A stretch of DNA of 64,000 nucleotides from Allopusillimonas soli (GCF_004153445.1 NZ_SDQC01000005.1:265124-329123); one strand, 5' to 3'; positions 36,653-46,312 are shown, numbered from the stretch's first letter. Numbers and translations: made by a program. Notes: generated by a model not told the origin, from the letters alone.

Positions 36653-37327
36653 ATGTGGCGCGAATTTGAATCCTCCGTGGACTGCGCGCGGGCTCTAGCC
36701 ACCGACATCGGCACCCGGCTCGAGCGCGTGGTCGAACGCAATGGCAGCGCAGGCCTGGCGGTATCCGGTGGCCGTAGCCCGATTGCGCTTTTCGAGACCC
36801 TCAGCGGTCTGGATCTGCCCTGGGCCGCCATCAACATCTCCCTGGTGGATGAGCGTTTCGTGCCCACCGACAGCGAGGACAGCAATGAACATCTTGTGCG
36901 CACGCACCTGCTTCGCGGCAGCGCGGCCCATGCGCACTTTACCGGGCTGGTCACGGACGCGGACGATCTTGCACACTCGCTCGAGACAGCCAACCTGGCC
37001 GAGGGCGATCCCGCGGTCGTTGTGCTGGGTATGGGCGACGACGGCCATACCGCGTCGCTTTTCCCCGGCGCGCCTCAACTTCCTCAAGGCCTGGATCCGC
37101 GCAGCCCCCAGCGCTACGTGCACATAACGCCTCCCCATGCCCCGCACGAACGCATCAGCATGACGCTACGCGCCATTCTGTCCGCGCGCCGCATCATTCT
37201 GCTCATCTCAGGCGCGCATAAACGGGAGGTATTGGGACGCGCCGCCACCGGACCCGATCCCGCCCTGCCCGTGAGCTATGTCATCAACCAAACCGGAGTT
37301 CCCTTCGATGTCTACTGGCACGCCTGA
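36653..37327 (+). CDS. pgl: 6-phosphogluconolactonase
   Basis: 224 residues of the DevB/SOL-type lactonase, which hydrolyses 6-phosphogluconolactone to 6-phosphogluconate. Seen: LAVSGGRSPIALFETL, INISLVDERFVPTDSEDSNE, and GMGDDGHTASLFPGAP, the three conserved blocks of the family. Between zwf and glk; its 3' end overlaps glk by 20 bases. Confidence 0.95.
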   Translation: MWREFESSVDCARALATDIGTRLERVVERNGSAGLAVSGGRSPIALFETLSGLDLPWAAINISLVDERFVPTDSEDSNEHLVRTHLLRGSAAHAHFTGLVTDADDLAHSLETANLAEGDPAVVVLGMGDDGHTASLFPGAPQLPQGLDPRSPQRYVHITPPHAPHERISMTLRAILSARRIILLISGAHKREVLGRAATGPDPALPVSYVINQTGVPFDVYWHA

Positions 37328-38318
37328 CACCCCCGCGCCCGCGGCCTCACGCCAACACGAATGCCACCTGGTTGCCGACGTGGGCGGCACACACGCCCGT
37401 TTTGCGCTTTGCACCAGCGTCGACGACATTCACGGTATCGAGGTCCTCGGCAGCGACGATTTCCCCACCATGGAAGCGGCCATCCGCCAGTACCTGGCCA
37501 ACCAGGGCAACCCCCATGTGCGGCACGCCGTCATCGGCATCGCCAACCCCATCCTGGGTGACCATATCAAAATGACCAATGCGAGCTGGGAGTTTTCCAT
37601 TGAACAGTTGCGCAAGGCCCTGAAGTTCGAGAATCTGCATGTCATCAACGACTTCACCGCGCAGGCGCTGGCCATCCCGCATCTGCACGCCAACGAACTA
37701 TACAAGGTTGGCGGCGGCGAGGCCGTGCCGGGCGCGGCATTGGGCGTTCTGGGCCCCGGAACCGGACTGGGCGTGTCCGGGCTCGTGCGCACGCCGAGAG
37801 GCCGATGGATTCCTCTTGCGGCCGAGGGCGGACATGTCAGCTTTGCTCCGCAGGACGACCTCGAAGCCATGCTCTGGCGCGCAGCGCGCGGCAAGCATCC
37901 CGACCATGTATCCGTGGAGAGATTGGTTTCCGGCCCCGGCTTGGCCTTCATCTATGAATGTCTGTGCAACGATGCCGGGCAGGCTGTGCAGGACTACTCC
38001 CCGTCCCAGATCAGCGAACACGGCATCGCCAATACCGATAGAATCTGTCGTCTTGCGCTGGATACCTTCTGTGCAATACTCGGCACCGCCGCCAGCGATC
38101 TGGCGTTGACCCTGGGTGCACGCGGCGGCATTTACATTGGCGGTGGCATCGTCAAGAAGCTGGGAGACTATTTTCATCAGTCCCCCTTCCGCATGCGATT
38201 CGAAGACAAGGGGAGGTTCAGCGGTTATCTTGCCGCCATTCCTGTCCATGTCATTGATGCACGTCAGCCCGCCTTGCGGGGCGCGGCCGCGTACTTCGAA
38301 ACGCTGGCCAACGAATAG
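37308..38318 (+). CDS. glk: Glucokinase (E. coli Glk type)
   Basis: 336 residues. It phosphorylates glucose with ATP. Seen: the ATP-binding opening LVADVGGTHARFALC, ASWEFSIEQLRK, the sugar-binding NDFTAQALAIP, and GPGTGLGVSGLV. An ATG at 37308 with GGAG nine bases upstream starts inside pgl and gives the family N-terminus; the longer frame lacks this support. Third gene of the operon, which supplies the first three glucose-catabolising steps together. Confidence 0.94.
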   Translation: MSTGTPDTPAPAASRQHECHLVADVGGTHARFALCTSVDDIHGIEVLGSDDFPTMEAAIRQYLANQGNPHVRHAVIGIANPILGDHIKMTNASWEFSIEQLRKALKFENLHVINDFTAQALAIPHLHANELYKVGGGEAVPGAALGVLGPGTGLGVSGLVRTPRGRWIPLAAEGGHVSFAPQDDLEAMLWRAARGKHPDHVSVERLVSGPGLAFIYECLCNDAGQAVQDYSPSQISEHGIANTDRICRLALDTFCAILGTAASDLALTLGARGGIYIGGGIVKKLGDYFHQSPFRMRFEDKGRFSGYLAAIPVHVIDARQPALRGAAAYFETLANE

Positions 38319-38497
38319 CACCGAACCACCCCGCACGTCAGCCAGCGCCAAGTCGCTGTCATGCCGTTAATGTCTTGATACACCAACCCACTCCCAGCAT
38401 CCGTTCGGATTTCTTTCGGCGCTACGATAAGGGTGTGGCGCATTCCACAGGCAGAACCAATCGTGCGTCATCGGCACAATCCAAGATGGAGGTCACC

Positions 38498-38791
38498 ATG
38501 GGCGAGTTCGCCAAGAAGACAGAAGCCAAATTCGAGGACGACTGCATACGTTTCAGTTGGGACAACGCCGACGGTAGGAGAGACTATGAGATCTCCGGCG
38601 CTGCGCTGCGCCAGGTGTTCGGTGCGCGTGACAACACAGGCAGCGAGCTACTTGAAGCATTTGAACGGGGTCGTGAACAAATAACCCGGGCGGTGGCCTT
38701 GTCTCTCAATGCCCCCACCGACGGCGTCACGGAACTGGGTACCGGGGATTTCGGGCAAGAAGAAAACAGCAACGGTATGGCGCCGCCGTAG
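38498..38791 (+). CDS. DUF1488-like small protein
   Basis: 97 residues from an ATG with GGAGG five bases upstream. Seen: FEDDCIRFSWDNADGRRDYEISGAALRQVFG..., then LLEAFERGREQITRAVALSL and TGDFGQEE at the end, matching the pattern of DUF1488 (a small, mostly enterobacterial/proteobacterial family). No function is established. Same direction as glk but 179 bases downstream, so co-transcription is uncertain. Confidence 0.65.
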   Translation: MGEFAKKTEAKFEDDCIRFSWDNADGRRDYEISGAALRQVFGARDNTGSELLEAFERGREQITRAVALSLNAPTDGVTELGTGDFGQEENSNGMAPP

Positions 38792-38814
38792 CAGTTCTCG
38801 CGGTCGCCCAAGCT

Positions 38815-39150
38815 TCAGCCCGGCGGCTTCTGCCAGCCCAGCACTATGACGGCCATGCCCAGCAAGGCGATGGCCGCCCCAAGCCAGTCGTGCATGGACA
38901 GCTTCGCGCCATCCACGAAGCGCAGCCACAGAAGTGCCGTAACCACATACACGCCGCCGTACGCTGCGTAAACCCGCCCGCTGGCGGCGGGGTGCAGGCT
39001 GAGTAGCCATACGAACAAGCCCAGGCTGATGACGGCTGGAAATAACACCCACCAGGGGCCGCCTTTGCGCAGCCACAGATAGGGCAGATAGCACCCCACG
39101 ATCTCCGCGAGCGCGGTGGCGAAGAACAGTGCCGCCGTCTTCAACATCAT
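38815..39150 (-). CDS. YnfA/UPF0060 family inner-membrane protein
   Basis: 111 residues with four membrane helices, matching the YnfA family length. Seen: [20 protein letters not shown], the central [15 protein letters not shown], and the C-terminal [18 protein letters not shown]. Members are related to small multidrug resistance transporters; function here is not shown. Its ATG overlaps the stop of the HAD phosphatase gene (ATGA). Confidence 0.9.
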   Translation of the reverse strand: MMLKTAALFFATALAEIVGCYLPYLWLRKGGPWWVLFPAVISLGLFVWLLSLHPAASGRVYAAYGGVYVVTALLWLRFVDGAKLSMHDWLGAAIALLGMAVIVLGWQKPPG

Positions 39151-39863
39151 GGCGAGATCCCCATTGCGGCAGACACGCCGCCACCCCGCAGCGCACGCAA
39201 CACGTCCTTGAGCTCACGCATGTCGTGCAGCACGACGCCGGCGCCTGCATCGGCCAGGCGCTGGGCCTGATCAGGCTCGTGATGGGATGCGCCGACGTAG
39301 CCCACCACCCGCATGCTGGCGGCCCGGGCTGCCTGCACACCCGCCTGGCTGTCCTCGATGACCATGCAATCCTCAGGTGCAAACCCCATTTCCTTCGCAG
39401 CAAATAAAAAGATATCAGGCGCCGGTTTGCCTTGCGCCACCTGCGCGGTACTGAAGATATGCGGCGAAAAGTCATCCCATAAGCCCGTCTGCCGCAGCGT
39501 AGCCCCCAGTTTGCCAGGTTGGCTGCTGGAAGCGACACAAAACCTCATGCTCCAGGACTTCAGTGTGTCCAATACATCGCGCACCCCGGGCAGAATGTGT
39601 AACTCCTGCTCGAATGCCAGCTGCAGCATAGGGCCAAAGCGCGTGCTGAAGTCATCCGGCAGGCGGACGGCATGCTCGCGCTGCAGCTCGGCCCACATGT
39701 CTGCATCGGGTATTCCGGAGAATCGTCGCGCCACCTCGTCCGGGGAAATGGCAATCCCATGATCGGCCAGTGCAGCGGACTGTACTTTGGCCGAGATGTA
39801 TTCGCTGTCGACGAGCACGCCGTCGCAGTCGAAAATAAGAAGGAGAGGAATGTTCCGCATCAT
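39147..39863 (-). CDS. HAD-superfamily phosphatase (beta-phosphoglucomutase-like)
   Basis: 238 residues. Seen: motif [11 protein letters not shown] at residues 12-21, motif [12 protein letters not shown] (Ser), motif III Lys in [10 protein letters not shown], and motif [15 protein letters not shown] cap domain between motifs I and II indicates subfamily I. Substrate is likely a small sugar or glycolate phosphate. Start is one of two adjacent Met codons. Co-translated with the YnfA gene. Confidence 0.88.
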   Translation of the reverse strand: MMRNIPLLLIFDCDGVLVDSEYISAKVQSAALADHGIAISPDEVARRFSGIPDADMWAELQREHAVRLPDDFSTRFGPMLQLAFEQELHILPGVRDVLDTLKSWSMRFCVASSSQPGKLGATLRQTGLWDDFSPHIFSTAQVAQGKPAPDIFLFAAKEMGFAPEDCMVIEDSQAGVQAARAASMRVVGYVGASHHEPDQAQRLADAGAGVVLHDMRELKDVLRALRGGGVSAAMGISP

Positions 39864-40201
39864 GCTCAACCCATTCGTTGATCGCAGCAGTCTCGGCCCT
39901 GAGTGGCCCGACGCGGCGACCTCAACCTTGGCATGATACAGGAGCCCCACCCGAAGCCGCCACGCTGTCGCCGAGCCTCGCACAGGTCCGGCGCAAGTCC
40001 ATGGACAGCCACCAAGCCGTACGAGCAAAGACGTCTTGTCGTGTTCTGTTTCAATTTCATTTCGTCGGGTTTCATCGGCGCATCATTCGAGGCCTCCTGT
40101 TTCGCGAGATTTCATCCCTCCCCGCTGGCCGCAAATTTAAGGGTAGGATGATTCCAGAGTCTGTGCGGTCTGGCCGTACAGGCATATTCAGGGAGGCGAA
40201 C

Positions 40202-40717
40202 ATGTCCTTGACCCATTTCAGATACATGCGAACCTGGCCGCGCGCCGGCACTGCACTGCGCATGGCCCTGGCGGTGTGCCTTGCACTTGCCCTGTCGGCG
40301 TGTGCCTATGACGATCCGTTCTATGGTGGCTCCCGCGGTTACGGCGGCGGCTATGACCAGGACTACTACGGCGGCTACAACGACGGCCCTTACTACAACC
40401 GCGGCTATTACAGTGGGCGGGATGACTGGCGCGCCCGCGAACGATATCGCGCTGAACAACGACGGCATGTCGCCGAACAGCGCAGGCATCACGAAGCGCA
40501 GCGTCGCCGCATAGAAGAGCAACGTCGGCACCAGGCTCGCCAAGAACAGCGCAGACGTGCGGATCGCCATCGTTCAGGCACGCATGGCTCCGACTGGCGG
40601 CAACGCCGCCACGCAACGCCTGGTATTCATGGGAACGGGCAACCCTGGGTAAAGCCCGTGCCCCGCAAAAACCACTCCATGAGAAGGCACGGCGTGGATG
40701 AATTCGGAAACCGCTGA
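40202..40717 (+). CDS. Gly/Tyr-rich then Arg/His/Gln-rich lipoprotein
   Basis: 171 residues. Seen: a signal sequence with lipobox LALSAC near residues 33-38, a Gly/Tyr/Asp-rich stretch with repeated GGY, YYGG and YYNRGYY units, then a very basic helical stretch rich in Arg, Gln and His with the repeat RRH.AEQRRH (residues 84-125, likely coiled coil), and a basic C-terminus. GGGAGG precedes the ATG. No family is recognised. The layout (low-complexity display followed by charged coiled coil) is seen in some outer-membrane or surface proteins, but the role is unknown. Confidence 0.7.
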   Translation: MSLTHFRYMRTWPRAGTALRMALAVCLALALSACAYDDPFYGGSRGYGGGYDQDYYGGYNDGPYYNRGYYSGRDDWRARERYRAEQRRHVAEQRRHHEAQRRRIEEQRRHQARQEQRRRADRHRSGTHGSDWRQRRHATPGIHGNGQPWVKPVPRKNHSMRRHGVDEFGNR

Positions 40718-40737
40718 ACTGGATGGGGTAGTCGGGC

Positions 40738-41337
40738 TTAGGCAGCCTGGCCCTTTGCGCCCTCGACGAATAGATCGACCACCGTATTGAACTCTTCCTC
40801 CAGATCGAGCTGCGGCCGGGTGAGCCAGCGCATAAGCGCGCCAAGATACAGATAATGAAAATAGACGCTCAATTGCGCCGACGATACGTTCGACCGCAGC
40901 TCTCCCCGCGCTTGCGCTGCGTCAATGAGCGATGCCCACACCGGCACCAGATCATTGTCTTTCCTTGAGACCGCAGTGGGATCGAAGCTGCGGAACTTAT
41001 GACGGATGTAAGGCAGCAGATAGTCCGCATGCCGCTCACACCAGTGTGCGGACGCCTGAAGCAATACGCCAACGCCGGTACGAAAGCTGGCCTGTTCCAT
41101 GTATGGCGTGCGTTGCGCCAAATCTTCCGCAAGCTGTGCCTCCAGCACGCTTTCCAGCAGAGCCTCCTTGACCGGGAAGTATTTGTACAAGGTCCGCTTG
41201 GAGACCTTCGCTTGACTGGCAACCTGCTCCATCGTCACACGCTCGTAGCCTTCTGATTCAAACAGGATGCGCGCGACCCGATGGATATGCGCGGGCATCT
41301 CCACGCGGCGCCTGGGACGATCAGGTATGAATGCCAT
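40738..41337 (-). CDS. TetR/AcrR-family regulator
   Basis: 199 residues. Seen: the TetR helix-turn-helix ARILFESEGYERVTMEQVASQAKVSKRTLYKYFPVKEALL over residues 23-62, followed by an all-helical ligand domain. It diverges from the glycosyltransferase gene around a 35-bp inverted repeat, so it most likely represses that gene and itself. Confidence 0.92.
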   Translation of the reverse strand: MAFIPDRPRRRVEMPAHIHRVARILFESEGYERVTMEQVASQAKVSKRTLYKYFPVKEALLESVLEAQLAEDLAQRTPYMEQASFRTGVGVLLQASAHWCERHADYLLPYIRHKFRSFDPTAVSRKDNDLVPVWASLIDAAQARGELRSNVSSAQLSVYFHYLYLGALMRWLTRPQLDLEEEFNTVVDLFVEGAKGQAA

Positions 41338-41353
41338 ATCTCAATGCATAATT

Positions 41354-41388
41354 AAATGCTAAAGTATACGACGTTTACTTTAGCATTT
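41354..41388. promoter_or_regulatory. Inverted repeat operator between the TetR and glycosyltransferase genes
   Basis: AAATGCTAAAGTA...TACTTTAGCATTT, 13-bp arms with a 9-base centre, in the 61-base gap between the two divergent starts. Size, symmetry and position fit a TetR-dimer operator. Confidence 0.8.
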
Positions 41389-41398
41389 ATCCTGGCTT

Positions 41399-42625
41399 AT
41401 GAAAATCGCGATGCTTACTTATGGAACAGAGGGGGATACACGCCCATTGGCTGCGCTGGGTCACGCCTTATGCGAAGCGGGTCATGATGTCTGCCTGCTG
41501 GGGGATGCGCACAGCCTGGGCTCGCAACACCGCTTCGAAGGGCGGATGATGCCGCTTTCCGGCGACATTCAGGCGCTGTTCGGCAAGGGGGGACGACCAA
41601 CCGGAGGGCGAGACACAGCCAAGGCATTGATCAGTTTGACCAATACACATGCGGCAGCCTGGATGAAAGAAACGTTGTCTGCAGCGCGCGAGTGCGACGC
41701 AATCGTGACTTCGGGGTTGGCCGGTTTTGTCGGACTCTCGGTCGCGGAATACCTGAAAATTCCAGTCTTGGGTGCAGGCATGATTCCTTTGACGCCTTCG
41801 CGGGCGTTCCCTTCTCCCTTCCTGCCGCCCGCCTGGATCCCCGCCCCGCTCAACAGGGCAAGCCTCGTCCTAACGAACCAATTGTTCTGGCTTGCTTTCA
41901 AGAAGACGCTTAATCGTGCCCGGGCACAGGTTCTGGGACTGCCTCCAAGAGCGAAGCTATGGACGGATCACTCTATGCTTTACGGCATCTCGCCAACGAT
42001 ATTGCCACCACCTGACGATTGGCCTTCCCATGCGCATCTTTGCGGACAATGGCGGCGTCCGGCCGACGCTGGATACACACCCCCTGACGCTCTGCGGGAC
42101 TTCCTGGCCTGCGGCACGGCACCGATCTATGTGGGGTTTGGCAGCATGGCCGGAATCGATGTACCGCGCACGCTGGAAAAAATAATCGCCGCCTTGAATG
42201 GGCGCCGGGCCGTGGTCTGGCCCGGACGGCGTGATTCAAGATCAATGGATCTTCCTGACAATATCCTCCATATCGACGCGGTACCGCACGACTGGCTGTT
42301 TCCCAGAATGGCCGCTGTGATTCATCACGGCGGATCGGGGACATCGCACTCGGCCGTACGCTCGGGAAGACCATCCATCATCGTTCCGTTTACCGGTGAC
42401 CAGCCTTTCTGGGCGCACCGTCTTCATCAACTTGGCGTAGCGCCCGCGGCAATTTCCCCGGCACGCCTGGACGCGAGCACCCTTCTCGCCGCCATCGATT
42501 TTGTGGAAAAGCCCGCTGTCGTCGCCCGCGCGGCCGAACTGGGCCGAAGAATGGCACGTGAAGATGGACTTATTGCCGGCGTTGCGCTGGTCGAAAAGAT
42601 CTTTGCGAAGACAGGGAAAGCGTAA
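41399..42625 (+). CDS. UGT-type glycosyltransferase (GT1/MGT-like)
   Basis: 408 residues. Seen: the N-terminal acceptor domain beginning MLTYGTEGDTRPLAALGHAL, typical of GT1 and GT28-like enzymes, and the C-terminal donor-binding signature HHGGSGTSHSAVRSGRP.IIVPFTGDQPFWAHRLHQLGV, with D and Q near the end binding the sugar. It transfers a sugar from a nucleotide donor to a small lipophilic or drug acceptor, as in sterol glucosyl-, rhamnosyl- or macrolide glycosyltransferases. Acceptor unknown. Probably induced through the divergent TetR regulator. Confidence 0.88.
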   Translation: MKIAMLTYGTEGDTRPLAALGHALCEAGHDVCLLGDAHSLGSQHRFEGRMMPLSGDIQALFGKGGRPTGGRDTAKALISLTNTHAAAWMKETLSAARECDAIVTSGLAGFVGLSVAEYLKIPVLGAGMIPLTPSRAFPSPFLPPAWIPAPLNRASLVLTNQLFWLAFKKTLNRARAQVLGLPPRAKLWTDHSMLYGISPTILPPPDDWPSHAHLCGQWRRPADAGYTPPDALRDFLACGTAPIYVGFGSMAGIDVPRTLEKIIAALNGRRAVVWPGRRDSRSMDLPDNILHIDAVPHDWLFPRMAAVIHHGGSGTSHSAVRSGRPSIIVPFTGDQPFWAHRLHQLGVAPAAISPARLDASTLLAAIDFVEKPAVVARAAELGRRMAREDGLIAGVALVEKIFAKTGKA

Positions 42626-42626
42626 T

Positions 42627-42660
42627 CGAAAAAGCCCCACTTCCCGGAAGAAAGTGGGGC
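42627..42660 (-). terminator. Rho-independent terminator after icd
   Basis: GCCCCACTT/AAGTGGGGC stem with a 9-base loop; on the minus strand it is followed by TTTTTCGATT. It lies 43 bases past the icd stop, in the right orientation, between icd and the convergent glycosyltransferase gene. Confidence 0.85.
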
Positions 42661-42702
42661 ATGGCAACATACGGCCCGCCGCGGGCAGCGGCCGGCGTCA
42701 GA

Positions 42703-43962
42703 CTAGTCCATATTGTCTATCATGACTTGGCCAAAGCCGGAGCACGACACTTGCGTAGCACCTTCGAGCAGGCGAGCGAAGTCGTATGTGACCTTCTTGG
42801 ACAGAATGGATTTTTCCATGCTGGAAATAATAAGGTCGGCCGCTTCCGTCCAGCCCATGTGACGCAGCATCATTTCAGCCGACAGAATTTCCGAACCCGG
42901 GTTGACGTAATCTTTGCCGGCATACTTGGGCGCCGTGCCGTGGGTGGCCTCGAACATGGCGACGGAGTCAGACAGATTCGCGCCAGGAGCGATGCCAATA
43001 CCGCCCACCTGGGCGGCCAGCGCGTCGGATACATAATCGCCGTTGAGGTTCAGCGTGGCAATGACGTCGTACTCGGCGGGGCGCAGCAGAATCTGCTGCA
43101 GGAAGGCATCGGCGATCGAATCCTTGACCGTGATCTCGCGACCTGTCTTGGGATTTTTGAATTTGCACCATGGGCCGCCATCGATGGGCTGCGCACCGAA
43201 CTCCTTCTGCGCCAGCTCATAGCCCCAATCACGGAAGCCGCCTTCCGTGAACTTCATGATGTTGCCCTTGTGAACCAGCGTGACCGAGGCGCGATCGTTG
43301 TCGATAGCGTACTGGATGGCCTTGCGCACGAGGCGCTGCGTGCCTTCGCGCGAAACCGGCTTGACGCCGATGCCGGAGGTTTCGGGAAAGCGAATCTTCT
43401 TGACGCCCAGCTCGTTCTGCAGAAATGCGATGAGCTTCTTGGCGTTGGCGCTCTCGGCCTCGAATTCGATGCCGGCGTAGATATCTTCCGAATTTTCGCG
43501 GAAAATGACCATATTGGTCTTCTCAGGTTCGCGCACCGGCGATGGAACACCCTTGAAGTACTGGATCGGGCGCAGGCAGACGTACAGGTCCAGCTGCTGG
43601 CGCAGGGCAACGTTGAGCGAACGAATGCCACCGCCCACGGGCGTGGTCAGCGGGCCTTTGATAGACACCACATACTCTTTCACCACATCGAGTGTTTCTT
43701 CGGGCAGCCAGACATCGGGGCCATATACCTTGGTGGACTTTTCACCGGCGTACACTTCCATCCAGTGGATTTTGCGCTTACCGCCATAGGCCTTGGTCAC
43801 AGCCGCATCGACCACCTTCAGCATGACGGGAGTGATATCCGCACCAGTGCCGTCGCCTTCGATGTAGGGAATGATGGGCTGGTCAGGAACGGCCAGCGAG
43901 GAATCGGCATTGACCGTGATTTTCTGGCCCTCGGCAGGGACCTTGATGTGCTGATAGGACAT
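42703..43962 (-). CDS. icd: NADP-dependent isocitrate dehydrogenase
   Basis: 419 residues, E. coli Icd type, the citric-acid-cycle enzyme that forms 2-oxoglutarate. Seen: [35 protein letters not shown] whose Ser is the phosphorylation site in E. coli, [26 protein letters not shown], and the coenzyme region [16 protein letters not shown]. No partner gene adjacent. Kinase/phosphatase control by AceK cannot be judged from this window. Confidence 0.97.
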   Translation of the reverse strand: MSYQHIKVPAEGQKITVNADSSLAVPDQPIIPYIEGDGTGADITPVMLKVVDAAVTKAYGGKRKIHWMEVYAGEKSTKVYGPDVWLPEETLDVVKEYVVSIKGPLTTPVGGGIRSLNVALRQQLDLYVCLRPIQYFKGVPSPVREPEKTNMVIFRENSEDIYAGIEFEAESANAKKLIAFLQNELGVKKIRFPETSGIGVKPVSREGTQRLVRKAIQYAIDNDRASVTLVHKGNIMKFTEGGFRDWGYELAQKEFGAQPIDGGPWCKFKNPKTGREITVKDSIADAFLQQILLRPAEYDVIATLNLNGDYVSDALAAQVGGIGIAPGANLSDSVAMFEATHGTAPKYAGKDYVNPGSEILSAEMMLRHMGWTEAADLIISSMEKSILSKKVTYDFARLLEGATQVSCSGFGQVMIDNMD

Positions 43963-44105
43963 GAATGCTCCAGTTGCTCCACGAAGCGTGGGATATCGTC
44001 AAAATTACAATAAGTGAATTTCTAGTCTTATATAAGAGTAGTTTAACGTACTTTCGGGCACGGTTAAAATAAAGGGTTCACAGGCAGTTTTACACGGAAT
44101 CAGGC

Positions 44106-44534
44106 ATGTTCAACCCCTCCCGCGAGCAGGTGCGGCAGTTTTTCACCGAGGCGTGGCACAAACGCAGAAACCACGGTGTGCTGACGCCGCTGGAAACCAT
44201 GGCGGCGGATCTGGTCGAGCTGCATCCGGAGTACCACGCCGACCTCGAGGACCCCGAGCGCGCAAACGCGGATTTCACCGTTGAGGAAGGCCGCAGCAAT
44301 CCGTTTCTGCATCTGTCCATGCATCTGGCAATCAATGAGCAACTGTCCATTGATCAGCCGCCGGGTATCAAGTCTGCATTCGAAGCATTGCTGGCCAACC
44401 ACGATCCACACGATGCCGCCCATATCATCATGGAAGCACTGGGCGAAGTAGTCTGGGAAGCACAGCGGCTAGGCAAGCCGCTGGATTCCGACAAATACAT
44501 CGACCTGGTAAGGCGGCACGCCACGCGCCGCTAA
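44106..44534 (+). CDS. DUF1841 family protein
   Basis: 142 residues. Seen: FNPSREQVRQFFTEAWHKRRN, the central segment LTPLETMAADLVELHPEYH, NPFLHLSMHLAINEQLSIDQPPGI, and the C-terminal HDAAHIIMEALGEVVWEAQR, all features of DUF1841, a conserved beta-/gamma-proteobacterial family of unknown function. Convergent with the cytochrome genes. Confidence 0.85.
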   Translation: MFNPSREQVRQFFTEAWHKRRNHGVLTPLETMAADLVELHPEYHADLEDPERANADFTVEEGRSNPFLHLSMHLAINEQLSIDQPPGIKSAFEALLANHDPHDAAHIIMEALGEVVWEAQRLGKPLDSDKYIDLVRRHATRR

Positions 44535-44538
44535 AGCG

Positions 44539-44898
44539 CTATTTTTCCACCGACAGAGATGAAGGCAAGCTGGCCAGCCAGGCGGTCACATTTTCGATAT
44601 CGGTTGCCGACAGTTGGGCGGCCATGGCGCCCATGACGGCATTCTTGCGAATGTTGGAACTGGCGGGCTCGTTGTTGTTGCCGCGCTGGTATGCCTTGAG
44701 CGCATGAGCCAGATAATCCTGATGCTGGCCAGCCAGAATGGGATAGGCGGGCATGACGGGCGACTTGGCGTCGGCACCATGACAGGATGCACAGGTTTTC
44801 TCGAACAAGGCCTTGCCCGCATCCAGATCGGCTGCCGCGCTTATTCCCGAGGCAGCCAGCAAAGCGGAGCCGGCGATGGCGATTAACAATTTCTTCAT
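44539..44898 (-). CDS. Class I cytochrome c, single haem (periplasmic)
   Basis: 119 residues. Seen: a signal peptide cleaved near ISAAADL, the haem motif CASCHG at residues 36-41, and a later PAYPILAGQHQDYLAHAL with a candidate Met (M-G-A-M region AVMGAMAA) as the sixth ligand. It resembles the small c4/c5-like electron carriers. Encoded 12 bases after another cytochrome gene, probably from one mRNA. Confidence 0.9.
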   Translation of the reverse strand: MKKLLIAIAGSALLAASGISAAADLDAGKALFEKTCASCHGADAKSPVMPAYPILAGQHQDYLAHALKAYQRGNNNEPASSNIRKNAVMGAMAAQLSATDIENVTAWLASLPSSLSVEK

Positions 44899-44910
44899 AC
44901 GGGCCCCCGA

Positions 44911-45282
44911 TTACTTGAAGCTGGAATAATGAGCGGCAATGTCGGCCATGTCTTGAGGAGACAGGCTCTTCGCGATGGCTTCCATGGTGGGGAAGGTACG
45001 GGCACCGCTTGCATATTCCTTGAGGGCTGCCACGATATATTCGGCGTTCTGGCCCGCTATCATGGGTACGTGATACACCTCGGGAAAACTGGATTTATAT
45101 CCCTTGATACCATGGCAACCTATGCACATGGATATTTTGCCCAGTGCTGCCTGCGCATCGCCCACGGGCGCGGCGTCCGCCGGTGCCTTGGCATCGGCGG
45201 CGAAGGCCTGGCCCATGATCGCACAGGATGCCAGGACGACCAACGCAGACAGACTGCGCTTCAGAGATGTTCGCGACGTCAT
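44911..45282 (-). CDS. Class I cytochrome c, single haem (periplasmic)
   Basis: 123 residues. Seen: a signal peptide (positive N-terminus MTSRTSLKRS, hydrophobic core, cleavage AFA-A), the haem motif CIGCHG at residues 53-58, and VPMIAGQNAEYIVAALKEYASG. Paralogue of the next cytochrome. First gene of a two-cytochrome operon that diverges from the MoxR ATPase gene. Confidence 0.9.
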   Translation of the reverse strand: MTSRTSLKRSLSALVVLASCAIMGQAFAADAKAPADAAPVGDAQAALGKISMCIGCHGIKGYKSSFPEVYHVPMIAGQNAEYIVAALKEYASGARTFPTMEAIAKSLSPQDMADIAAHYSSFK

Positions 45283-45418
45283 AATAGCTCTTGTTTTGGC
45301 GTTATAAATTGAAAACGTTGACTTGAATCAACCACCCTTTGGAAAAACCCGATTGTACGATAATTGAGACAAGCAATACATCCCGACCTCCTTGTCCATA
45401 AAATCATGGAACATGCCA

Positions 45419-46285
45419 ATGACCTCAGCAGCACCCGCAAATCATAATGAACGCTATACCGGCAGCGAGCGCTACGTTGCCACGGACGACCTGAAAATGG
45501 CCGTGAATGCGGCGCTTGCGCTGCAACGACCATTGTTGATCAAAGGCGAGCCCGGCACCGGCAAGACCATGCTGGCCGAAGAGGTTGCCGCATCCTTGGG
45601 CAGGCCATTGCTGCAATGGCATATAAAATCCACGACCAAGGCGCACCAGGGCCTGTACGAATATGACGCGGTGTCGCGCCTACGCGATTCGCAGTTGGGC
45701 GACGAAAAAGTGCGCGACATCGGCAACTATATCGTCAAGGGAATACTCTGGCAGGCTTTCGAATCTGCCCAGCCCGCCGTCGTGCTTATCGACGAAATCG
45801 ACAAAGCTGACATCGAATTTCCCAATGATCTTTTGCGCGAACTCGATCGCATGGAATTCCATGTGTATGAAACCCGCCAGACCATCCAGGCCCGCCATCG
45901 TCCGCTCATCATCATCACATCCAACAACGAAAAAGATCTTCCCGACGCATTTTTACGCCGGTGCTTCTTCCATTACATCAATTTCCCGACGCCCGAAACC
46001 ATGCGGGAGATTGTCTCCGTGCACTATCCCGATCTGCGCGAAGAAGTGCTGCGGGCGGCGCTGGATACGTTCTTTGCTTTGCGCGAAGCACCGGGCCTCA
46101 AGAAAAAGCCTTCCACGTCCGAGTTCCTTGACTGGCTTCGTCTGTTGATCAACGAAGGCGTGCCCGTCACCGACATCGCCGACACCACGCAGGACCTGCC
46201 GGTGCTCGCGGGCGCACTACTCAAGAATGAACAGGATCTGACATTGCTTCAGCGCCTGGCCGCCATGACGCGCCAGCGGCGCTGA
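45419..46285 (+). CDS. MoxR-family AAA+ ATPase
   Basis: 288 residues. Seen: Walker A GEPGTGKT near residue 41, Walker B with VVLIDEIDKAD, the sensor segment IITSNNEKDLPDAFLRRC and the helix before it. MoxR ATPases usually act with a von Willebrand factor A partner to assemble or activate metalloenzymes. Start at 45419 (GGA eight bases upstream) rather than a nearby ATG two codons earlier. A GNAT gene separates it from its VWA partner. Confidence 0.93.
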   Translation: MTSAAPANHNERYTGSERYVATDDLKMAVNAALALQRPLLIKGEPGTGKTMLAEEVAASLGRPLLQWHIKSTTKAHQGLYEYDAVSRLRDSQLGDEKVRDIGNYIVKGILWQAFESAQPAVVLIDEIDKADIEFPNDLLRELDRMEFHVYETRQTIQARHRPLIIITSNNEKDLPDAFLRRCFFHYINFPTPETMREIVSVHYPDLREEVLRAALDTFFALREAPGLKKKPSTSEFLDWLRLLINEGVPVTDIADTTQDLPVLAGALLKNEQDLTLLQRLAAMTRQRR

Positions 46286-46312
46286 TGCCGGCGCGCACGC
46301 TTTTTTATCCAG

